A stretch of DNA of 7,437 nt from JAADHY01 sp964428935 (GTDB taxonomy: Bacteria; Planctomycetota; Planctomycetia; Planctomycetales; Planctomycetaceae), in contig CAYSAG010000260.1 of NCBI GenBank assembly GCA_964428935.1, positions 1 to 7,437 of the forward strand, given 5' to 3'. Positions 1-6,000 of the stretch are shown here, in pieces. Position 1 is the stretch's first letter; each line of letters starts with the position of its first letter. Position numbers and translations under genes: made by a program. The notes beneath the pieces were generated by a model, which was not told where the DNA came from, did not search any database, and saw nothing but the letters and a program-made list of their open reading frames with translations.

Positions 1-216
1 GAACCAGGGACCGAGCCAGGGGGCAGCGGTCAGAGCTCGTCTTCAGATTTCCTGGGGTGAGTGACCAGGCCCACTGGACGCGACAAAGTGACACACCCAC
101 CCGCCGCGTCAGCAAGGGACTCGGAAGGGTGTAGCAAGCGTACCCGGCCTCTGTAAACTCGCACTTCGGCGGGCACCGCCACGGCAAATTTCGAACTCCG
201 ACACGGCACGAAGACA
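1..216. other. Upstream region of the FliN-type gene, no gene seen
   Basis: No coding frame here has a recognisable product. The frame of the downstream gene is closed by an in-frame TAA at 154-156, so that gene cannot extend further left than about 157. No strong sigma70-type -35/-10 pair was found. An overlapping minus-strand open frame (245-30) shows no signal, motif or ribosome binding site and looks like chance openness in GC-rich DNA. Confidence 0.5.
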
Positions 217-1323
217 ATGAGCGGCCTTTCCAGCCACAACGCCAACTTGATTGCCGACCGGTGTCGCCAGGCCGTGCAAGTCAGACAGCGTGGCCTGCAC
301 CGGTGTCTGCCGCCGCAGGCTCAACTTCGGTGTGCCCCGCTGCGGCCGCTCGACTTGAAGCAAGCGCTGCACACGCCCGGCGTCGTCATGGGCGTGGAAG
401 CTGGCGGACGCAGCCTGGCCGTGCTCATTCCCAACAGCGTGTTGGCGGAGGCCTGGAAAGGAGAGGCCGTCGAGAACGACCAGCGGTGGCAGAGCCTGGC
501 GGCTGAGCTGGCCGACCAATTGCTGCCCGAAGACGTGGCCGTCGGCCGCGTCCAGGCCACGGCCGTCGACGACCTGGCCAACGCGCTGCGGCACGGGCAG
601 CCGGAGCCGGACGCAGTGGTGTTGGAGGTGGAGGTCAGCTCCGCCGGCGGCACCGGTCCGTCTGGCCTTCAAACGCCGGCTCCGGACGACGCCGGCACCA
701 AAGCGGACGCTGGGGACGCGGGCACAACCGGCGCTGACGCGTCGCAGGCCGCCGAACCGAACGAGCCGGCAGCTCCACAAACTCCGCCGACCAACGCCAC
801 CGGCACCCCCCCGAAAAACGTCGCCTCTTCGGGCGCTCCCGCCTTGTCCGGAGACGACTCACCCGCTCCTTCTTCCGACGCGCCGTCGCCCGGTCCAACC
901 GCCGACCAAGCTCGAGCCGGTGGCGAGCTCGAGCCGCCGGTCTCGGCCTCCGTGTACCTCGTGTGGCCGTTGCGGCGGTTTCCGGCCGAGCCCGGAGCGG
1001 GCCGTGGGTCGTCTGACGGCAGTAAGACCGGCGCGTCGGCCGAACCGGCGGCCATGGCCGACCACTTGGACGAAGTCAAAAAACTGCCGGTCCAGGTCAT
1101 TGTCCGGCTGGCGGAAAAGAAAATGCCCGTCTCCCAACTGGTCGACCTCGCTCCCGGCTCGCTGCTCATGTTCGACAAGTCGTGCGACGAGCTGCTGGAC
1201 CTGTACGTCAACAACCAGCTGCTGTGCCGCGGCGAGGCCGTCAAAATCGGCGAAAAGTTCGGGCTCAAAATCAACGAAATTCCGGCCCGCATTGTCCGGG
1301 AAGAGAAGGTCATTCACCTCTGA
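217..1323 (+). CDS. fliN: FliN-type flagellar motor switch protein with C-terminal SpoA domain and long linker
   Basis: The protein has 368 residues. Residues about 286-363 form a SpoA (FliM/FliN C-terminal) domain: the stretch LPVQVIVRLAEKKMPVSQLV is followed by a PGSLLMFDK turn, then LDLYVNNQLLCRGEAVKIGE and KFGLKINEI. This is the classic FliN pattern of 'vNg.l.arGEvV.v.ekfGvrItei'. In this family the domain builds the lower C-ring of the flagellar switch at the cytoplasmic face and binds CheY or the export apparatus. Residues 1-140 look folded (for example GRSLAVLIPNSVLAEAW) but I do not recognise them; residues about 141-240 are a low-complexity Pro/Ala/Ser/Thr/Asp linker. Stand-alone FliN is usually only about 100-150 residues, so this is an expanded form. 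ATG 217 is the first ATG, GTG or TTG after the in-frame stop at 154-156; only a weak GAAG precedes it. No flagellar neighbour is visible. A FliM-like or secretion (SctQ-like) role is the main alternative. Confidence 0.85.
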   Translation: MSGLSSHNANLIADRCRQAVQVRQRGLHRCLPPQAQLRCAPLRPLDLKQALHTPGVVMGVEAGGRSLAVLIPNSVLAEAWKGEAVENDQRWQSLAAELADQLLPEDVAVGRVQATAVDDLANALRHGQPEPDAVVLEVEVSSAGGTGPSGLQTPAPDDAGTKADAGDAGTTGADASQAAEPNEPAAPQTPPTNATGTPPKNVASSGAPALSGDDSPAPSSDAPSPGPTADQARAGGELEPPVSASVYLVWPLRRFPAEPGAGRGSSDGSKTGASAEPAAMADHLDEVKKLPVQVIVRLAEKKMPVSQLVDLAPGSLLMFDKSCDELLDLYVNNQLLCRGEAVKIGEKFGLKINEIPARIVREEKVIHL

Positions 1324-1355
1324 CCGGCCGGCGAGACCGCCCGGCGGCGTTTTTT
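1324..1355 (+). terminator. Intrinsic terminator of the FliN-type gene
   Basis: Directly after the TGA stop (1321-1323), CCGGCCGGCG (1324-1333) can pair with CGCCCGGCGG (1338-1347) across an AGAC loop, with two mispairs inside a ten-position stem. Two bases later a run of six T follows (1350-1355). A GC-rich hairpin plus T-run right after a stop codon is the usual form of a Rho-independent terminator, and it marks this gene as the last of its transcription unit. Confidence 0.7.
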
Positions 1356-1375
1356 CGCCCTTCGAGCGCTCCAGC

Positions 1376-1395
1376 GGCCACAACCGAGCGTGGCC
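1376..1395. repeat. Repeat A, copy 1 (imperfect palindrome)
   Basis: GGCCACAACCGAGCGTGGCC. The ends GGCCAC and GTGGCC pair; the seventh pair is broken by an A where copies 3 and 4 have G. It is followed by CTCCGGCG (1396-1403), as are copies 3 and 4. Confidence 0.75.
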
Positions 1396-1407
1396 CTCCG
1401 GCGCGGC

Positions 1408-1427
1408 GTCCACGACGGAGCGTGGCC
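1408..1427. repeat. Repeat A, copy 2 (shortened stem)
   Basis: GTCCACGACGGAGCGTGGCC. The loop and right arm match copy 3, while the left arm begins GT instead of GG, leaving a five-pair CCACG/CGTGG stem. The trailing CTCCGGCG seen after the other copies is replaced here by CTGCGATG. Confidence 0.7.
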
Positions 1428-1441
1428 CTGCGATGTGAAGA

Positions 1442-1464
1442 GAGAGACGCGGTCTCTCGCGTCC
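1442..1464. repeat. Repeat B, copy 1
   Basis: GAGAGAC-GCG-GTCTCTC is a seven-pair palindrome (1442-1448 with 1452-1458), and the block ends in CGCGTCC (1458-1464). Compared with copy 2, the stem carries A1445:T1455 where copy 2 carries G:C, so both sides changed together. Confidence 0.75.
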
Positions 1465-1475
1465 GCCTCGCGTCG

Positions 1476-1507
1476 CGAATTCCGAATGCCGAAGCCCGAA
1501 TTCCGGA
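1476..1507. repeat. Repeat C, copies 1 and 2
   Basis: CGAATTCCGAA (1476-1486) and CGAATTCCGGA (1497-1507) share nine bases and are separated by a ten-base spacer. A third copy lies at 1593-1603. The core contains the palindrome GAATTC. Confidence 0.6.
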
Positions 1508-1515
1508 CCGGTTCC

Positions 1516-1535
1516 GGCCACGACGGAGCGTGGCC
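1516..1535. repeat. Repeat A, copy 3 (perfect 7-bp palindrome)
   Basis: GGCCACGACGGAGCGTGGCC. GGCCACG pairs perfectly with CGTGGCC around a six-base ACGGAG loop, and CTCCGGCG follows at 1536-1543. Confidence 0.8.
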
Positions 1536-1546
1536 CTCCGGCGCCA

Positions 1547-1568
1547 AGGGACGCGGTCCCTCGCGTCC
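1547..1568. repeat. Repeat B, copy 2
   Basis: AGGGAC-GCG-GTCCCT is a six-pair palindrome (1547-1552 with 1556-1561), followed by CGCGTCC (1562-1568) exactly as in copy 1. The pair G1549:C1559 replaces A:T of copy 1. Confidence 0.75.
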
Positions 1569-1570
1569 AC

Positions 1571-1582
1571 GGGACGCGTCCC
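1571..1582. repeat. Repeat B-related 12-base palindrome
   Basis: GGGACGCGTCCC is a perfect palindrome that shares the GGGACGCG start of repeat B copy 2 but lacks its central spacing. It may be a partial or collapsed B unit. Confidence 0.5.
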
Positions 1583-1592
1583 GAACGAGATC

Positions 1593-1603
1593 CGAATTCC
1601 GAA
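1593..1603. repeat. Repeat C, copy 3
   Basis: CGAATTCCGAA, identical to copy 1, placed five bases before repeat A copy 4. Copy 2 likewise precedes repeat A copy 3, by nine bases, so C followed by A is a recurring order. Confidence 0.6.
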
Positions 1604-1607
1604 CTGC

Positions 1608-1627
1608 GGCCACGACAGAGCGTGGCC
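1608..1627. repeat. Repeat A, copy 4 (perfect 7-bp palindrome)
   Basis: GGCCACGACAGAGCGTGGCC. The stem is identical to copy 3 and the only difference is one base in the loop (ACAGAG). CTCCGGCG follows at 1628-1635. This is the first stem-loop met by transcripts leaving the DinB-family gene on the minus strand. Confidence 0.8.
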
Positions 1628-1671
1628 CTCCGGCGGGCGGGGCTCTCCTCCCGGACACGTTCGACTCGCCT

Positions 1672-2157
1672 TCACGAAGCCGACGGCAAGCCTTTCGCGC
1701 GACGCCACGCGGTCAACTGCCCCAAGTGAATCGACTCGTGGCCAATCAGAATGAACACCAACGCCTCGGCCAGCGTCGGGAACCGCGTTTTCAGTCGTTC
1801 ATGGGGCGTCGGCACGTCCAGACTGGCGGCGTCTCTGTCTCGAAGCGCGCCAGCCACACGCTCGTGAAGCGTCTGCAGCCGGTCCAACAGCTCCGTCTTG
1901 CTTTCGTAACGCGACGGGTCTTCGGCCGGCGTCGAGCCGCGGCCGTAACGTTCGGCCCAGCCGTCGGGCAACGTCGGCTCCAACCCCAGCAGCACGCCAG
2001 CCAGGTCGGCCGTCTGACACAGGTGCCCCAAGACCCAAGCGGGGTGGTTGACCAGCGGTCCGGCGAAGGAACACATTTGGTCGTCCGGAATGTCTTGGAC
2101 CAACTTCCGAAGCTGCTGCAGGTTGTAGTCGTAAATGCGAAGAACGGCGTCCAACAT
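1672..2157 (-). CDS. DinB-family (four-helix bundle, putative metal-binding) protein
   Basis: The product has 161 residues, the usual size for DinB/YfiT-like bundle proteins, and no signal peptide, so it is probably cytoplasmic. Family features are the start MLDAVLRIYDYNLQQLRKLV, the helix NHPAWVLGHLCQTADL with His45 (about 37-52), and near the end GHESIHLGQLTAWRRAKGLP with His140 and His144. His45, His140 and His144 fit the three-His metal site known in this superfamily, whose members include thiol-dependent transferases and many proteins of unknown reaction. ATG 2157 is preferred because AGGAGG lies seven bases upstream (2165-2170). The frame stays open to 2430 and overlaps the end of the neighbouring gene, but that extension is low-complexity and lacks a ribosome binding site. 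The substrate cannot be told from sequence. The gene converges on the FliN-type gene across a repeat cluster. Confidence 0.88.
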   Translation of the reverse strand: MLDAVLRIYDYNLQQLRKLVQDIPDDQMCSFAGPLVNHPAWVLGHLCQTADLAGVLLGLEPTLPDGWAERYGRGSTPAEDPSRYESKTELLDRLQTLHERVAGALRDRDAASLDVPTPHERLKTRFPTLAEALVFILIGHESIHLGQLTAWRRAKGLPSAS

Positions 2158-2164
2158 TTCAGTT

Positions 2165-2170
2165 CCTCCT
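2165..2170 (-). promoter_or_regulatory. Shine-Dalgarno of the DinB-family gene
   Basis: AGGAGG on the minus strand, seven bases before ATG 2157. It decides the start against upstream in-frame ATG codons as far as 2430. Confidence 0.8.
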
Positions 2171-2365
2171 GTCGGCTCGGTTGTCTGTCGACGTGGAGAC
2201 TTGCGACCCCTTTCCCGCGCGGGCTCCACAAGCGGCGCGTCTTTTGGGGCCCACGCTGCACACCCAGGCCCACCGACGCGCTGAACGCTGGCTTTCAGCA
2301 CGCGCCGTCTTTCCGCGACACAGACAGCCGACGGACCGTGGTCCCGGCTGCGGCCAGCGCACGCT

Positions 2366-2398
2366 GCGACCGGTTGTTGCGCCGGCGCTCTCGGTCGC
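2366..2398 (-). other. Nested stem-loop after the oxidoreductase gene
   Basis: GCGACCG (2366-2372) pairs perfectly with CGGTCGC (2392-2398), and the loop holds a second palindrome, GCGCCGGCGC (2379-2388). It begins about 22 bases after the oxidoreductase stop in transcription direction. No T-run follows, so it is not a standard intrinsic terminator; a 3' mRNA-stabilising or Rho-linked structure is possible. The rest of the 262-base gap between this gene and the DinB-family gene shows nothing I can name. Confidence 0.35.
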
Positions 2399-2419
2399 CG
2401 CAGCCCCGGCCCCAGCCGT

Positions 2420-3448
2420 TCACTCGGCATTCAGCCGTTTCAGCGCTTCGGCTCGAGCCTTCTCCAGCACCTCGGGCAACGAGACGGGCACGCCGCCTCG
2501 CTCTTTGCTCACGTCGGCCGCCTGCATGAAAGCGAAGATTTCGATTGTCTCTTCGGCGCGAACCGGCGGCTTCCCCGTCTTGAAAAACCGGGCGATTTGC
2601 TGAACCAGCGGCGCGTACCCCTCGAACTTGTCGACCGAAACAATGGCCTTCTCTCCGAAGACTTTGACGCCGTAGCGGTGCGGCCCTTGGCGAATGCCGC
2701 GGAACGTGCCGATTCGGCCGTCCTTCCAAACTCCGACCACAAAGTCGGTTCCCTCCGTGTACGCCCGCGTCACCGTCACGCACCCGGTTCCCATGAGCGT
2801 GTAGAGCGACTCAACGCCGTGCACTCCGTACCAGAACAAGTCCGGGTGGTGCTCTTCAATCGGACACGGGCTGTACGCGTCGCAGCCGACGACCCGCCCC
2901 ACCTTCGGGTTGTTCAGCAGCTCCTGGAAGCCCGGGTTGAAACGCAACGACGAACTGGAAAAACACGGCACCCCGGCCCGCTTCGCCCGCTCGAAAATTT
3001 CAATGGCGTCGACCAAGCTGCCGGCCACGGGCTTGTCAATGAAGACCGGCTTCTTCGCTGCGAAGACGGGTTTGACCTGTTTCAGGTGAGGCCGACCGTC
3101 GACGCTCTCCAGCAACACCACGTCGACTTTTTCGAGCAGCTTCGGAATGGAGTCGACAATTTCGAGGCCGAACTGTTCCCGCAGCGTCTTCGTGTACTTC
3201 TCGACCCGCTGGTAACTGGCCGGCAAGTCGGGGCTGCCTCCCGGGTAGCCGGCAACCACTTTCATGTCAGCCAAGTCCCCCGTTGCCTTCGGGTCGTTGA
3301 ACAGTTTGGTGAAGGCGACGGCGTGCGAGGTGTCCAGCCCAATGATTCCAATTCGCAGCGGACCGGAAGACCGCTGAGCCCGCACCGAGAACGGAAGCCC
3401 ACACACCACGCTCCACACGACGGCCATTACGACAGTCCTTCGCTTCAT
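2420..3448 (-). CDS. Exported Gfo/Idh/MocA-family oxidoreductase
   Basis: The product has 342 residues. Residues 1-24 form a signal peptide: KRR, a hydrophobic core and VRA before Q25. R3-R4-T-V-V fits the R-R-x-hydrophobic-hydrophobic pattern of Tat signals, which would suit a protein folded around NAD(P). The Rossmann start is LRIGIIGLDTSHAVAF (31-46), in which the canonical third glycine of GxGxxG is missing. VFIDKPVAGS (135-144) corresponds to the family EKP motif with Asp for Glu; Lys139 is the expected catalytic lysine. YGVHGVESLYTLMGTG (207-222) belongs to the C-terminal substrate-binding fold, and His210 is a candidate active-site residue. Family members oxidise, reduce or epimerise sugars with a nicotinamide cofactor; the substrate here is unknown. 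GGAGG lies seven bases before ATG 3448. The gene follows the lyase by 148 bases on the same strand, which suggests a shared sugar pathway. Confidence 0.88.
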   Translation of the reverse strand: MKRRTVVMAVVWSVVCGLPFSVRAQRSSGPLRIGIIGLDTSHAVAFTKLFNDPKATGDLADMKVVAGYPGGSPDLPASYQRVEKYTKTLREQFGLEIVDSIPKLLEKVDVVLLESVDGRPHLKQVKPVFAAKKPVFIDKPVAGSLVDAIEIFERAKRAGVPCFSSSSLRFNPGFQELLNNPKVGRVVGCDAYSPCPIEEHHPDLFWYGVHGVESLYTLMGTGCVTVTRAYTEGTDFVVGVWKDGRIGTFRGIRQGPHRYGVKVFGEKAIVSVDKFEGYAPLVQQIARFFKTGKPPVRAEETIEIFAFMQAADVSKERGGVPVSLPEVLEKARAEALKRLNAE

Positions 3449-3453
3449 GTTCG

Positions 3454-3461
3454 TTCCTCCC
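3454..3461 (-). promoter_or_regulatory. Shine-Dalgarno of the oxidoreductase gene
   Basis: GGGAGGAA on the minus strand with the GGAGG core seven bases before ATG 3448. It fixes this start rather than earlier in-frame codons (frame open to 3955) that would run deep into the lyase gene and lose the N-terminal signal peptide. Confidence 0.8.
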
Positions 3462-3596
3462 GAGCCAGATGCCTTCTCGTTGTTGTGGTCCACGCTGCTG
3501 TGCTGGCGGTCGTCGTCGCGCTCGACCCCCCCAAGACCGCTCGGCCAGACGAGCGCTGGCCGCGGCGGCGTCCTACGTCGTCCAGCTCCCAGCCGC

Positions 3597-5507
3597 TCAA
3601 CGGCTCGAACGCCCCTCCGACCCGGCCCAACTCGACAGAGGCCGCTCCGACACGGCCGCCAACGTCCTGCGACTGGCGTTGCCGCCGGGCACCAGAACCA
3701 CGCGAATGACCACCGCCTGGTCTCCGTGCGGCCGGACCCGAACGGCCAGCATGCGCGTGCCCTTGTTCTGCTTTTCTCGAGCCGTCGGCGGTTTGGTCGG
3801 CAGTTCTTCGAACCGAGCTCCCCGCGGCGACAGGAGCACTGCCTCCAGCACTCGGCCGTCCTGGTGCAAGACGGCCCGGTCGCCGTGCAATTCCAGCCGC
3901 GCGGCCGTGACCAGGCCCCAGCGAACCACGTCGGCCGCTCCGACCACTTCGTCACGCACCTGCACCACGCGCCGTCCCACCAGCTCCACGCCGCGACGAA
4001 CCGAACGGGCCTGTCCTTTGTAGGCGGCCGTCATGTCCACGACGGCCTGAACTCGAGACGGCGTCGCCCGAAAGGCCGTGACCTCACACCGCGCCGACGG
4101 CTCTTGAATGGCGTCGCCAATGACCAGCGTGTTGTGACTGTGGTTGGTCAAACGGTAGTACTGCCACCGCTGACGGCCGAAGTAGCCGGGCAGGTTGTAG
4201 TTGTCGGAGCCGAGGTCCAGCGCCCAGCGGACGCCGAGAGCGTCGAGCACGAACGAGCCAATGTCCAGGTGACCGTGATTCGTTCGGTTGTCGCCCGCCT
4301 TGAAACCCACGTAGACGGCGTTGCGGTCGCTCCAACTGCTCCGCATGCACACCACGTCCTGCCGACTACGGAACAGCGCGTCCAGCGGCAGCTGCCGCGG
4401 CGACGGTCGGCGGCCGCTCGGGTCGTACCAAGCAATTTCCAGCGGGAAGAAGCGGTCAATGTACCGCGGCCGGAGCGGCTTGGGCACTGCCTCCTCCAAC
4501 CGTTGACGGTGCCACCACGCGAAGACCGGGTTCTCGTACGTGCGCGACAACAGGAACATGGTCGAAGCGGGACGTGAGCCCATTCCACAGTCGGCGTAGT
4601 TGAACAGCAGCCCCGCCGGCCCAACCGTGTGAATCCGAAAGTAACCCGTTCGGTCCAGACCGGGTGTCTTGCGAAGCCCAAAGTCCTGACCCAAAGCCGT
4701 CTGGAAGGCGCTCAGGGTGACCGCCGTGTACGACGTCCCGTACTGCCAGTAGCCCGGTCCTTCCGGGTACGCACCGCTGTCGGCGTAAACGCTGACGCCG
4801 TGGGGAATGCTTTTCAGCGCCGCCCGCAGCACCTGTCGAGCCAGTTCCGGCTCGCTTTCGGCAATGGCCAAAGCTCCCAGAACCATTCCGCCGTTGCACA
4901 CCTGGTTCCAGTTGGTCGTGCTGCGGGCCCACCAGCGGTTTCTCGAGTAAACCTTCAGCCCTTCCCTCAGCCCCAGCCTGACGATTGCTCCGCGAATGGT
5001 TTGCTTTTGCTCTTCCGTCAGCGCGTCGAACAGCCAGTCGTAGCCAATGGCCAAAGCCGTGGTCATTTCGGCCGTGTCGAGAAAGTGACGCGGGTTCCAG
5101 TCCTTGAAGCCGGCGGCAATGGTCATGTCTTTCAACGCGCCGTCCACGAACTTTCGGTCGCCCGTCAGGCGGTAGGCCATGGCCATGGCTGCAACGCGCT
5201 GCAGGCAGTAGCGGCTTTGAGCCAGCAGACGTTTGCCGTCGGGAATCTCGTACCGCACCGGCCGCTCGCCCAGCATTTTCTCGGCGTTCAGCCGATTCAG
5301 TTCAATCAGCCGAGCCAACAGGGGCTCGCGCTGAGCGAGGGAGCGGACGCGGCGAGCGTCTTCCTTCGTGAAGAGCAACCGCGGGTGCTCCGCGCGCAGA
5401 CCAGCCAACGGGTCCGCCGGTACGGTCAGCGGCCCGTCGGCGCGGACCAGCCCTGCCGTCAGCAACACCAAACCAACCGCCTGCCACAAGACTCGGTGCG
5501 TGCCCAT
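3597..5507 (-). CDS. Exported heparinase II/III-family polysaccharide lyase
   Basis: The product has 636 residues. Residues 1-23 are a signal peptide (hydrophobic VGLVLLTAGL, cleavage after VRA), so it acts in the periplasm or outside. Residues about 45-380 look like the helical (alpha/alpha) toroid: TTNWNQVCNGG (197-207, Asn199/Asn201) and SGAYPEGPGYWQYG (244-257, Tyr247/Tyr253) match the asparagine and tyrosine active-site regions of the family. Residues about 385-600 are the C-terminal beta-sandwich with NHGHLDIGSF (410-419, His411/His413), then Asp431 and NHSHNT (455-460), candidates for the catalytic His and metal ligands by analogy with heparinase II. Such enzymes cleave uronate-containing glycans by beta-elimination; heparin-like, alginate-like or other substrates cannot be separated here. 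ATG 5507 is chosen because GAGGAG lies upstream; a TTG at 5537 would add ten residues without a ribosome binding site. The oxidoreductase follows after 148 bases. Confidence 0.9.
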   Translation of the reverse strand: MGTHRVLWQAVGLVLLTAGLVRADGPLTVPADPLAGLRAEHPRLLFTKEDARRVRSLAQREPLLARLIELNRLNAEKMLGERPVRYEIPDGKRLLAQSRYCLQRVAAMAMAYRLTGDRKFVDGALKDMTIAAGFKDWNPRHFLDTAEMTTALAIGYDWLFDALTEEQKQTIRGAIVRLGLREGLKVYSRNRWWARSTTNWNQVCNGGMVLGALAIAESEPELARQVLRAALKSIPHGVSVYADSGAYPEGPGYWQYGTSYTAVTLSAFQTALGQDFGLRKTPGLDRTGYFRIHTVGPAGLLFNYADCGMGSRPASTMFLLSRTYENPVFAWWHRQRLEEAVPKPLRPRYIDRFFPLEIAWYDPSGRRPSPRQLPLDALFRSRQDVVCMRSSWSDRNAVYVGFKAGDNRTNHGHLDIGSFVLDALGVRWALDLGSDNYNLPGYFGRQRWQYYRLTNHSHNTLVIGDAIQEPSARCEVTAFRATPSRVQAVVDMTAAYKGQARSVRRGVELVGRRVVQVRDEVVGAADVVRWGLVTAARLELHGDRAVLHQDGRVLEAVLLSPRGARFEELPTKPPTAREKQNKGTRMLAVRVRPHGDQAVVIRVVLVPGGNASRRTLAAVSERPLSSWAGSEGRSSR

Positions 5508-5518
5508 TGCGTGTCGTG

Positions 5519-5524
5519 CTCCTC
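5519..5524 (-). promoter_or_regulatory. Shine-Dalgarno of the lyase gene
   Basis: GAGGAG on the minus strand, eleven bases before ATG 5507, a slightly long spacing. It supports the ATG over the in-frame TTG at 5537, inside whose extension it would otherwise fall. Confidence 0.6.
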
Positions 5525-5742
5525 GCTTGCCAGACAACTCACAGCACCAGGCGACCGCGCGCCGTCAAGCGCCCCGGTCCGCCTGCCGCCAGTTCCCTTT
5601 TCCGACACGGAACGACCCGTCGACGGGCCTTTCGAAGCATGCCGAGTCGCGCGTCTGCTTTCAAGCGAGCCTGCGAAAAAGGGGTGGCGCGGCTGACTGG
5701 TCTCGCGGTTGCCGGCCGTGTAGTTGCGTCTGCGCGCAAGAA

Positions 5743-5776
5743 AAAGGCGACCGCCCTCAGAGGAACGACCGCCTTT
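5743..5776 (-). terminator. Terminator-like hairpin downstream of the Cys-rich gene
   Basis: On the minus strand AAAGGCG pairs with CGCCTTT (5770-5776 with 5743-5749) around a 20-base loop, and the T-run continues to 5741 (five T before C). The loop can fold further (CCT/AGG). This A-rich start, GC-rich middle and T-rich end suit a Rho-independent terminator for transcription from the Cys-rich gene, 225 bases after its stop. It is nearly symmetrical, so it could also act on the plus strand. Confidence 0.5.
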
Positions 5777-6000
5777 CGTGGTCCAGTCCGATTTACTGCG
5801 TTGGAAGACCGTTGCGCGCCTGTGGTCCGAGAGAGTTCGTTTGGGAGGAGCCTGACTCCCCCTTCCGGGACTCGCTCGCTCGAAGGAGCTGCCGAGTTGT
5901 CAGCTCAAGTTGCCGATGCCGCGCCAAAAGGCCTAGCCCGACTGGCTCTCCGGACACTCACCCAACTGCCCCGCAATCGCCGGTCGCGCCGGGTCGCCGA

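Larger units (their letters stand above)
1376..1635. repeat. Cluster of interleaved palindromic intergenic repeats (families A, B, C)
   Basis: The gap between the convergent FliN-type and DinB-family genes is filled with short repeats in an ordered pattern. Family A (20 bases, palindromic ends) occurs at 1376, 1408, 1516 and 1608. Family B (palindrome around GCG, then CGCGTCC) occurs at 1442 and 1547, with a related 12-base palindrome at 1571. Family C (CGAATTCCG core) occurs at 1476, 1497 and 1593. A, B and C follow each other in the same order twice. Similar interspersed repeats are often mis-annotated as small proteins in planctomycete genomes, from memory and not checked here. I consider the frames that cross this block artefacts. 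A REP-like or BIME-like role, or a bidirectional transcription barrier, is inference. Confidence 0.8.
5508..6000. other. Intergenic region between Cys-rich gene and lyase gene
   Basis: About 490 bases without a convincing gene. It holds the 3' side of the Cys-rich gene transcript, a terminator-like hairpin at 5743-5776 and, nearer the lyase, its leader with the Shine-Dalgarno. A small inverted repeat GGGAG/CTCCC (5843-5847 with 5856-5860) sits in the 3' part of the Cys-rich transcript. A long plus-strand frame runs through the whole region and across the antisense of the Cys-rich gene; I consider it a shadow. No promoter for the lyase could be called with confidence. Confidence 0.5.

Noticed and set aside
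1376..1635. CRISPR array
   Set aside because: Repeats are short, palindromic and of three mixed families, spacing is irregular (32, 108 and 92 bases between A copies), and no cas gene is present.
2158..2430. N-terminal extension of the DinB-family protein up to an ATG at 2430
   Set aside because: The extension is Arg/Ala/Pro-rich without family similarity and overlaps the oxidoreductase stop, while AGGAGG sits at the right distance from ATG 2157, where the DinB fold begins.
3542..3562. Inverted repeat CGGCCAG/CTGGCCG between the lyase and oxidoreductase as a terminator
   Set aside because: No T-run follows on the minus strand, and a single seven-pair stem with a short loop is expected several times in 7.4 kb.
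3449..3955. N-terminal extension of the oxidoreductase into the lyase gene
   Set aside because: It would bury the signal peptide, lacks its own ribosome binding site and overlaps the lyase coding sequence in another frame.
5616..5627. Perfect 12-base palindrome CCCGTCGACGGG upstream of the lyase as an operator
   Set aside because: About two perfect 12-base palindromes are expected by chance in a window of this size, and there is no second copy.
5636..5664. Minus-strand TTGAAA-N17-CATGCT as promoter of the lyase gene
   Set aside because: The -10 matches only three of six consensus bases, and such weak pairs are expected by chance in a region of this length.
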